Below, piece by piece: positions 33,801 through 38,554 of a stretch of 40,425 bases of DNA (the first letter of the stretch is position 1; every line of letters begins with the position of its first letter). The notes under the pieces are model-generated. The model was not told the origin of the DNA and searched no databases. It worked only from the letters and a program-made list of their open reading frames with translations. The DNA comes from Nostoc sp. CMAA1605 (GTDB taxonomy: Bacteria > Cyanobacteriota > Cyanobacteriia > Cyanobacteriales > Nostocaceae): contig NZ_PJIZ01000075.1 in the NCBI RefSeq assembly GCF_021596505.1, positions 1-40,425 of the forward strand, in the 5' to 3' direction. The position numbers and the translations under genes are program-made.

Positions 33801-34325
33801 CAATTAGCCGGAATCTACGCACAACTTGGAGAAGTAGAACAAGCGATCGCACTTTACAATCAGTCTTTGGATATCACTAAACGCATTGGCAATGTCCAAG
33901 GTGAAGCGGCGACGTTGCACTGTTTAGCCGGAATCTACGCACAACTTGGAGAAGTAGAACAAGCGATCGCACTTTACTATCAGTCTTTGGATATCAAAAA
34001 ACGCATTGGCAATGTCCAAGGTGAAGCGGCGACGTTGCACTGTTTAGCCCTAATCTACGCACAACTTGGAGAAGTAGAACAAGCGATCGCACTTTACTAT
34101 CAGTCTTTGGATATCAAAAAACGCATTGGCAATGTCCAAGGTGAAGCCGCCACTTTAGCAATGCTAGGACAGCTTTTAGCAGATGAATGTAATGAATACA
34201 TCACAGCCATCTCTTATTTACAGAAATCGTTAGATATATTGCAGCGTTTGAAATCTCCTAATGCTGAGATTGTCAAAGAAATCCTTGCTAGAGTGCAACA
34301 GCAAGCTGAAAACTCTGAAATGTAA
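30858..34325 (+). CDS. CHAT protease - STAND NTPase - TPR protein
   Basis: The product has 1155 aa from GTG 30858. Residues ~80-340 form a CHAT (caspase-like) domain with His204 in DVFHLTGHAS and Cys251 in LVFLSGCRTGEA. A STAND/NB-ARC-like NTPase follows: GRRRYL, Walker A LIHGLGGVGKSTL (about 397-408), Walker B FAVVLDDFEANL (Asp480, Asp481) and KVIITSRYDF (sensor). A helical region leads to TPRs from about residue 770. Eight or nine 40-aa units follow, seven of them nearly identical (EQAIALYNQSLDITKRIGNV). Expected behaviour: the TPR array senses a ligand, the NTPase oligomerises and CHAT cleaves a partner, perhaps the WD40 or EACC1-like product. Domain calls are firm; the pathway is inference. 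Confidence 0.93.
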   Translation: MQTIRIQLREVQQETVELRYWLPQQKHYESRTLNLAEIADLLKLGKREYYNLLPNLPKMGQQLFYWLDGNGRWLSRAIKDCRGDGLVVAIDTTELAHLPWEVLHDAHDFLVKRVNPVVLPVRFVEGDTEPFTVETRQLRVLFMATDPEDVTSKLDFELEEAQILADTQGMGLDLRVEESGCVTELGKVWSRYIDSFDVFHLTGHASISGESPYTPYFITETETGERQETAAAELAQVFRFRFPKLVFLSGCRTGEAAANGAVPSMAEALIAQGARTVLGWGRPVEDQTATTAAAHLYGKLAGGYQLAEALASTYQYLFQLKVKDWHLLRLYVRGECPGAFVETWGDVPLPLVETAYEQFLDPQTQQVRVATASEFVGRRRYLRSCLKEIRTHLGLLIHGLGGVGKSTLTARLLERMVGYDKLVIYRGLDADKLRKVLAEQCTTEQGLEILNGNLPLMQQLTKFFQSGLNSQEQRFAVVLDDFEANLELRGDGVYVLQPQVVDVLLALLKAVQNSRLPHKVIITSRYDFVLSELNQRLHRENLAALRDADLTKKYSRLNAFNGALVIDAQLQSHAKTVADGNPRLLEWLDKVLQDTTLQVQGVEAILHKMQGEEERFRENILAEELLKLQKPSLRKMLGKMLVYELPVPQAAISAICGEISSWEGDLQRAASLGLVEEVTVNVGEVLYRVPRILAPLLEFAGEELYPQAAQVLYRLWWEEAETSTEGQRLEIHRLALLGKDGDIATKINQALAPVWNKKSRYREVVNICRSTLDVAEDYRILHSLASAEDELGDIEDCLQHYQKALDLCPSEEENEKASIIHNLAIVHAKHGRVEQAIALYNQSLDITKRIGDVQGEAATLHCLALIYAQLGEVEQAIALYNQSLDITKRIGNVQGEAATLHCLALIYAQLGEVEQAIALYNQSLDIEKRIGNVQGEAATLHQLAGIYAQLGEVEQAIALYYQSLDIEKRIGNVQGEAATLHQLAGIYAQLGEVEQAIALYNQSLDITKRIGNVQGEAATLHCLAGIYAQLGEVEQAIALYYQSLDIKKRIGNVQGEAATLHCLALIYAQLGEVEQAIALYYQSLDIKKRIGNVQGEAATLAMLGQLLADECNEYITAISYLQKSLDILQRLKSPNAEIVKEILARVQQQAENSEM
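33354..34147 (+). repeat. Tandem 120-bp repeats encoding 40-aa TPR units, each with a HIP1 site
   Basis: Seven units start at 33354 and every 120 bp after (the last one runs into diverged sequence near 34147). Each contains AAGCGATCGCACTTTA. Units differ only at a few linked sites: AAT/TAT (Asn/Tyr), ACT/GAA/AAA (Thr/Glu/Lys), TGT/CAA with CTA/GGA (CLAL, QLAG, CLAG). The near identity implies recent duplication or gene conversion. Confidence 0.95.
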
Positions 34326-34366
34326 GTTTAGTGAAATGCTAAGACAACTCAATTAAGATCATGGTG

Positions 34367-34389
34367 TTGGGTTTCGTTTCTTAACCCAA
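34367..34389. terminator. Hairpin after the CHAT-STAND-TPR gene
   Basis: TTGGGTT-tcgtttctt-AACCCAA is a 7-bp perfect stem 42 bp after the stop. There is no T-run, so it may be a mRNA 3' end stabiliser or dispersed repeat rather than a true intrinsic terminator. Confidence 0.4.
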
Positions 34390-34445
34390 GCGTATTGCTA
34401 ACCCTCCCATTGGCAAGGCTACAGTGTACACACAAGTTGCTGCAT

Positions 34446-34568
34446 TGACATTGTCAATGTATCACCTGACATTGCTAATGTATCACCTGACATTGCTAAT
34501 GTATCACCTGACATTGCTAATGTATCACCTGACATTGCTAATGTATTGCTTGGCATTGCTAATGTATC
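34446..34568. repeat. 21-bp tandem repeat array of mini-hairpins
   Basis: The unit ATGTATCACCTGACATTGCTA is present four times perfectly (34457-34540), then once with changes (34541-34561), with partial units at both ends. Where units join, ACATT-gct-AATGT forms a 5-bp stem, so the array is a row of small hairpins. An ORF through it encodes only a repeated LLMYHLT heptapeptide and looks spurious. Confidence 0.85.
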
Positions 34569-34607
34569 GACTAACTGTAAAAGGGGTGGGGGTTAGGTTT
34601 CAAACAC

Positions 34608-34832
34608 CTACGCTGCATATTTAATAATCTCAACTTCTGCACCATTACTGACAGCAACTTCTGCCCTGTTTAGCACCTGTTCAGTAATGGCATCACTTAG
34701 ATAATACTCCCCACAATTATCACAAATTTCTGCCGGCACTTTTTTGATCACCACAATAGATTCATCTCTTTCTAAAGTCACCGTCACTAAGCCAGGTTTA
34801 GTTTCTCCATGTTTACAAATGACACATTTCAT
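34608..34832 (-). CDS. MqsA/YgiT-type zinc-finger antitoxin
   Basis: The product has 74 aa with MKCVICKHG and EICDNCGEYYLSDAI, i.e. two CxxC pairs that bind zinc as in the N-terminal half of MqsA. It lacks the C-terminal helix-turn-helix domain of full MqsA, a common short form. The ATG overlaps the stop of the upstream DUF4258 gene by one base (TAATG), so they form a translationally coupled pair in toxin-first order. Confidence 0.88.
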   Translation of the reverse strand: MKCVICKHGETKPGLVTVTLERDESIVVIKKVPAEICDNCGEYYLSDAITEQVLNRAEVAVSNGAEVEIIKYAA

Positions 34833-35119
34833 TAACCTTTCCTCCTAGTTTTAAAATCATTTGACCAAATATTTGGATCGGGAATATAAGCTGTCACTAC
34901 ATATCCTGTATCTGTAGATTCATCATAAGAAAATACAACATGAATTGGTTTACCTGCCACAAAATCAAATAGGAGATAACTAGGAAATGGCTGATCATCA
35001 GGAGTTTCTTCTATTATTTCCCCATAACCTATCACTGATTCTACTTCTTGCTTACTGATGCGACGATAAAACATTTGTTGAATAGCGTGACGAGAAAAAA
35101 TTAAATTTTGACAATACAT
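34832..35119 (-). CDS. DUF4258 protein, probable toxin of a type II toxin-antitoxin pair
   Basis: The start is chosen at ATG 35119 (MYCQNLIFSRHAIQQMFYRR); 35143 would add eight residues. The SRHAIQQMFYRRISKQEVES block, VIGYGEIIEETPDDQPFPSY and KPIHVVFSYDESTDTGYVVT AY match DUF4258, which is usually paired with a YgiT-type antitoxin. The fold is probably RelE-like, so mRNA cleavage is plausible but not shown. Confidence 0.85.
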   Translation of the reverse strand: MYCQNLIFSRHAIQQMFYRRISKQEVESVIGYGEIIEETPDDQPFPSYLLFDFVAGKPIHVVFSYDESTDTGYVVTAYIPDPNIWSNDFKTRRKG

Positions 35120-35171
35120 GAAAAATAAATTTTTGCTTCTCAAAATTATAAGTAAGCACCAACTTTATAGG

Positions 35172-35233
35172 CACTTGGTACAAAAAGCGACGATACTCCG
35201 CCCCACTGGAAGCGATCGCCTATGGTGGGCGGT
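35172..35233. repeat. Short palindromic dispersed element, copy A
   Basis: CACTTGGTACAAAAAGCGAC runs into CGATACTCCGCCCCAC (35172-35206), then AGCGATCGCCTATGGTGGG at 35211-35229 closes a hairpin (CCGCCCCA with TGGGCGG). A related copy is at 37607-37653, with the HIP1-containing part inverted relative to the left part. Confidence 0.6.
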
Positions 35234-35253
35234 TACGCGATCGCACTTTACAA

Positions 35254-35994
35254 TCATGTGAGAGAATCGGGATCTACGCCGAGGGATCTTAATCTTTCTC
35301 GTAATAGTTGAGCTTGTTGCTGTGCTTGTTGAGCTTGTTGCTGTGCTTGCTGTGCTTGCTGCTGTGCTTGCTGCGCTTGTTGTTGAGCAAGTCGTGCTTG
35401 TTCTTCTGGAGTTAAAAGCCTTTGCCCTTCTTGGTTATACCAATACATCCACTCGCGCGGAATACCGAGATAAGTTCCCTGTTCTATACCAATTCCTAAA
35501 CCTATTTCTGGTAGCCAAACAGGATTCCCATCATATAATTCATAAATATTGTTAACTAATTTGTATACTTCCAATCGTGGCTTGCGGCGACGCAATGGAT
35601 TGTAGACTACGTAATACAAAATCCCTAATTTTGCATACTCTGCTTTCTTCGTTGAGTATTCGCCACGATATGTCTGAGATACTACCTCCAGCACTAATAC
35701 TGGTAATTTCTTTTCTTCCCAAAGCACATAACTGGGACGGAGGTTTTGATCATAAAATCGTTCTACACCCAAACTCAAAAACCCATCCGGTACTATTGCT
35801 GGCGAATCTGGGTCATAATAAATACCCATATCTACCCCAAAAAACCAATCCATGCGTTCTGGCCATGCCATAGCCAAAAGGGCTTTGAGTAAACCAGGTA
35901 TCAAATCTTGTAATTCATTATCCACTGGGGTATCGTCCGAGTCTGGTAGTTCCTCTGATGATGGTAAGCAAGCTAATGGATTGTAATTTAGCAT
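35254..35994 (-). CDS. Uma2-family (PD-(D/E)XK) putative endonuclease, duplicate 1, with Gln-rich coiled-coil tail
   Basis: The product has 246 aa from ATG 35994. The core is Uma2/DUF820-like: AIVPDGFLSLGVERF (Asp), KLPVLVLEVVSQTYRGEYST KKAEYAKLG (Glu and later Lys) and ILYYVVYNPLRRRKPRLEVY. The C-terminus has a run of about 35 Gln/Ala residues (QQAQQAQQQA repeats), then LLRERLRSLGVDPDSLT. The paralog at 36822-37499 is the same protein with a short tail, so the Gln repeat expanded here. Uma2 proteins are very abundant in cyanobacteria and their biological target is unknown. Confidence 0.87.
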   Translation of the reverse strand: MLNYNPLACLPSSEELPDSDDTPVDNELQDLIPGLLKALLAMAWPERMDWFFGVDMGIYYDPDSPAIVPDGFLSLGVERFYDQNLRPSYVLWEEKKLPVLVLEVVSQTYRGEYSTKKAEYAKLGILYYVVYNPLRRRKPRLEVYKLVNNIYELYDGNPVWLPEIGLGIGIEQGTYLGIPREWMYWYNQEGQRLLTPEEQARLAQQQAQQAQQQAQQAQQQAQQAQQQAQLLRERLRSLGVDPDSLT

Positions 35995-36049
35995 GATTGA
36001 TTTCCCATTCCTCAGTTTTGAGTACATCTTTATTTTATTAATCAATCTG
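35995..36049 (-). promoter_or_regulatory. Conserved 55-bp leader of the duplicated Uma2 genes (second copy 37500-37554)
   Basis: This stretch just upstream of the ATG differs at only one position from 37500-37554, higher identity than in much of the coding region. It can be read in frame as coding (RLINKIKMYSKLRNGKSI), so it may be an extended N-terminus or a shared promoter/leader. GGGAAATCAATC precedes the ATG. Confidence 0.5.
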
Positions 36050-36063
36050 AATGGCAATTTAAA

Positions 36064-36094
36064 TGAGAGAATCAGTATCTACGCCGAGCGATGT
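36064..36094 (-). pseudogene. Remnant of the 3' end of a third Uma2 copy
   Basis: GAGAGAATCAGTATCTACGC and following bases match the C-terminal coding ends at about 35259-35286 (GAGAGAATCGGGATCTACGC) and 36828-36855 (GAGAGAATCAGGATCTATGC). Only about 30 bp are left. It lies directly upstream of duplicate 1 and suggests a former tandem array. Confidence 0.6.
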
Positions 36095-36213
36095 CTACGA
36101 CGGTCTACGCCTACGCACCTTACCACGAGTCTTGAATTTTTAGCCGGGAATTAGGTTTCTTGTTCCAGATGCTAGCATTAAATTGAGTGCAAATTAAGTG
36201 CGTACTTACAGCA

Positions 36214-36504
36214 ATGCTCAACATTATTCGAGATATTCACTCTCTCTCAAACTTCAAGCGCAACACATCTGACTTGATTAAGCAAATGAAGCAGACTGGA
36301 AAACCCGTAGTTTTAACTGTCAATGGCAAAGCCGAATTAGTTGTTCAAGATGCTCAATCATACCAAAAGCTTTTAGAACTTGTAGAACAGTTAGAAACAA
36401 TAGCAGGAATTAAACAGGGATTAGAAGATATAAACGCAGGAAATACACGTCCCTTGGGGGAATTTGAGCAAGAAATGCAGCAGAAATATGGTATTTCAAG
36501 TTAG
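36214..36504 (+). CDS. Phd/YefM-family antitoxin
   Basis: The product has 96 aa from ATG 36214 (GTG 36187 would add nine). Typical Phd/YefM pattern: DIHSLSNFKRNTSDLIKQMK, then KPVVLTVNGKAELVVQDAQSYQKL, with a helical C-terminus ending QKYGISS that binds toxin. It overlaps the ParE toxin start by 17 bp. It probably autorepresses the operon. Confidence 0.93.
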   Translation: MLNIIRDIHSLSNFKRNTSDLIKQMKQTGKPVVLTVNGKAELVVQDAQSYQKLLELVEQLETIAGIKQGLEDINAGNTRPLGEFEQEMQQKYGISS

Positions 36505-36814
36505 AACCACCAAGACTGCGGACGCTCAAATTGAATCAGCATACTTATGGCTGAAAGAATATAACCCAGCTTATGCAGATCAGTGGTTTCGGGGGTTGAT
36601 GAATGCAATAGCAACTCTTCAAGAAAAACCTCGTCGGTGCGTCTTAGCTGTAGAACATGAAGTGTTTTCTGAAGAAGTGCGTCAACTTCTTTACGGTAAG
36701 TCAAAAAATATCTACCGCATTCTTTTTACAATTCGTAATGATACTGTTTATATTTTGTACGTGCGTCATAGTTCACAAGCACTTTTAACATCTGATGAAG
36801 TGGATGAAGAATAA
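36488..36814 (+). CDS. ParE/RelE-family toxin
   Basis: The product has 108 aa from ATG 36488. Family features are VRTTKTADAQIESAYLWLKE, YADQWFRGLMNAIATLQEKP RRC, EVRQLLYGKSKNIYRILFTI and VYILYVRHSSQALL. The overlap with the Phd-type gene marks a type II pair. ParE-like (gyrase) or RelE-like (mRNA) activity cannot be separated by sight. The frame is intact, unlike the ParE copy at 15819-16130. Confidence 0.92.
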   Translation: MVFQVRTTKTADAQIESAYLWLKEYNPAYADQWFRGLMNAIATLQEKPRRCVLAVEHEVFSEEVRQLLYGKSKNIYRILFTIRNDTVYILYVRHSSQALLTSDEVDEE

Positions 36815-36821
36815 ACACCAA

Positions 36822-37499
36822 TCAGGTGAGAGAATCAGGATCTATGCCAAGCGATCGCAATCTTTCTGCTAATAGTTCGGCGCGTTGCTGTGCTTGTTGC
36901 GCTTGTTCTTCTGGTGTTAAAAGCCTTTGCCCTTCTTGGTTATACCAATACATCCACTCGCGGGTAATACCGAGATAAGTTCCCTGTTCTATACCAATTC
37001 CTAAACCAATTTCTGGTAGCCAGATAGGATTGCCATCACATAATTCATAAACATTATTAACTAATTTATATACTTCTAACCGTGGCTTGCGGCGACGCAA
37101 TGGATTGTAGACTACGTAATACAAAATCCCTAATTTTGCGTAATCTGCTTTTTTGGTTGAGTATTCACCGCGATATGTCTGAGATACTACTTCTAACACT
37201 AATACTGGTAGTTTCTTTTCTTCCCAAAGCACATAACTAGGACGGAGGTTTTCATCGTAAAATCGCTTTACACCCAAACTCAAAAATCCATCCGGTACCA
37301 TTGCTGCTAAGTCTGGGTCATAATAAATACCCATGCGAATACCAAAAAACCAATCCATGCTATCTTCCCAAGCCATTGCTAATATGCTTCTGAGTAAATC
37401 AGGAATTGATTTTTGCAATTGATTATCTACTGGAGTATCGTCAGAATCAGGTAGCTCTTTTGAAGAAGGTAAGCAAGCTAATGGATTGTAATTTAGCAT
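36822..37499 (-). CDS. Uma2-family (PD-(D/E)XK) putative endonuclease, duplicate 2
   Basis: The product has 225 aa from ATG 37499 and is a close paralog of 35254-35994. The core AMVPDGFLSLGVKRFYDENL, LPVLVLEVVSQTYRGEYSTK and YYVVYNPLRRRKPRLEVYKL is nearly identical, while the tail has only EEQAQQAQQRAELLAERLRS. Longer in-frame readings up to 37667 exist but the extra part is unlike duplicate 1 before RLINKIK. It ends 7 bp from the ParE toxin gene, tail to tail. Confidence 0.87.
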   Translation of the reverse strand: MLNYNPLACLPSSKELPDSDDTPVDNQLQKSIPDLLRSILAMAWEDSMDWFFGIRMGIYYDPDLAAMVPDGFLSLGVKRFYDENLRPSYVLWEEKKLPVLVLEVVSQTYRGEYSTKKADYAKLGILYYVVYNPLRRRKPRLEVYKLVNNVYELCDGNPIWLPEIGLGIGIEQGTYLGITREWMYWYNQEGQRLLTPEEQAQQAQQRAELLAERLRSLGIDPDSLT

Positions 37500-37606
37500 G
37501 ATTGATTTCCCGTTCCTCAGTTTTGAGTACATCTTTATTTTATTAATCAATCTGCAAGCTATCTGTTGCATATCAAAAAACGATAGGCGATCGCCACGAA
37601 AATCAA

Positions 37607-37653
37607 CACTTGGTAACAAATACGACAATATTCTGCCCCACCATAGGCGATCG
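37607..37653. repeat. Short palindromic dispersed element, copy B
   Basis: CACTTGGTAACAAATACGAC followed by AATATTCTGCCCCAC resembles copy A at 35172-35206, and CCCACCATAGGCGATCGCT is the exact complement of the HIP1-containing part of copy A (35211-35229). The rest of 37500-37814 has only the conserved leader and a further GGCGATCGCC at about 37586. Confidence 0.6.
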
Positions 37654-37814
37654 CTCTCTATCATCAAGCCTTTGTTATTAGTGATATGCTCTAAATCATA
37701 GCCTGGAAATAGAATTCTCTAACTATAGTTAGTTGGGGAATGAAATCTCAATTTAATCGTGTCAAAACTTCAGAATACTTAGCTGTTATATTACGCCGCG
37801 ATTCTTCTCTATAG

Positions 37815-38420
37815 ATGAAAACTGTTATGCAAACCACAACTCAAAAACGTTATTACACCCCTGAAGAATATCTAGAACTAGAAGAAAAAGCCGAATTTAG
37901 AAGCGAATACCGCAATGGAGAAATCATTCCGATGACAGGCGGCACTACTAATCATAATAAAATAGCCCTGAATACAGCATTTGCTTTAAAGTCTGCTTTG
38001 CGCGGTAAAGATTACGAGATTTACGTGGCTGATGTACGTTTATGGCTACCCCGTTATCAGCAATACACTTATCCTGATGTCATGGTAATTCAAGGTGAAC
38101 CAGTTTATGCCGGAACTAATACCACCACCGTCACCAATCCATCATTAATAGTAGAAGTCTTATCTAAATCCACTAAAAATTATGACCAAGGCGATAAGTT
38201 TCATTATTATCGCTCTATTCCAGAATTCCAAGAATATATTTTAATTGACCAATATGAATATCATGTGATGCAGTATGTGAAAACTGCGGCTGATCAATGG
38301 TTGTTTACTGAATTAGAAAGCGAATCTGCTACCTTATTCCTCAATACTGTTGATTTACAAATATCCCTACCAGAAATTTACGAAAAAGTTAATTTCAGCG
38401 ACAGCAATGATCAGGAGTAA
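37815..38420 (+). CDS. Uma2-family (PD-(D/E)XK) putative endonuclease, divergent third member
   Basis: The product has 201 aa from ATG 37815 (ATG 37827, MQTTTQKRYYTPEEYLELEE, is equally likely). This is the common Uma2 form: AEFRSEYRNGEIIPMTGGTT, H in NHNKIALN, TYPDVMVIQGEP (Asp), NPSLIVEVLSKSTKNYDQGD KF (Glu), YYRSIPEFQEYILIDQ. Sequence is clearly different from duplicates 1 and 2, so it is not part of that recent duplication. Confidence 0.92.
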   Translation: MKTVMQTTTQKRYYTPEEYLELEEKAEFRSEYRNGEIIPMTGGTTNHNKIALNTAFALKSALRGKDYEIYVADVRLWLPRYQQYTYPDVMVIQGEPVYAGTNTTTVTNPSLIVEVLSKSTKNYDQGDKFHYYRSIPEFQEYILIDQYEYHVMQYVKTAADQWLFTELESESATLFLNTVDLQISLPEIYEKVNFSDSNDQE

Positions 38421-38434
38421 TTCTGTTTAACAAT

Positions 38435-38490
38435 TACCTGGGGACTGGGGATTGGGGATTGGGAATTGGGCATTGGGCATTGGGCATTGT
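38435..38490. repeat. STRR (GGGGACT/GGGGATT/GGGCATT)
   Basis: About seven heptamer units lie between the Uma2 gene and the lipoxygenase 3' end. Confidence 0.85.
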
Positions 38491-38554
38491 ATTTTTCTCA
38501 CCCTTGCCCCTGCACCCTGCACCAATTCCTCCTGTATGCCCCATTCCCAAATAT

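Noticed and set aside
33517..33852. Antisense ORF over the TPR array
   Set aside because: Shadow of the 120-bp coding repeats on the opposite strand.
33354..34147. Regular direct repeats that could suggest a CRISPR-like array
   Set aside because: Units are contiguous, 120 bp, in frame and encode TPRs.
34424..34624. ORF encoding repeated LLMYHLT heptapeptide
   Set aside because: The 21-bp tandem repeat is a multiple of three, so it keeps a frame open by chance; there is no ribosome-binding site or recognisable protein.
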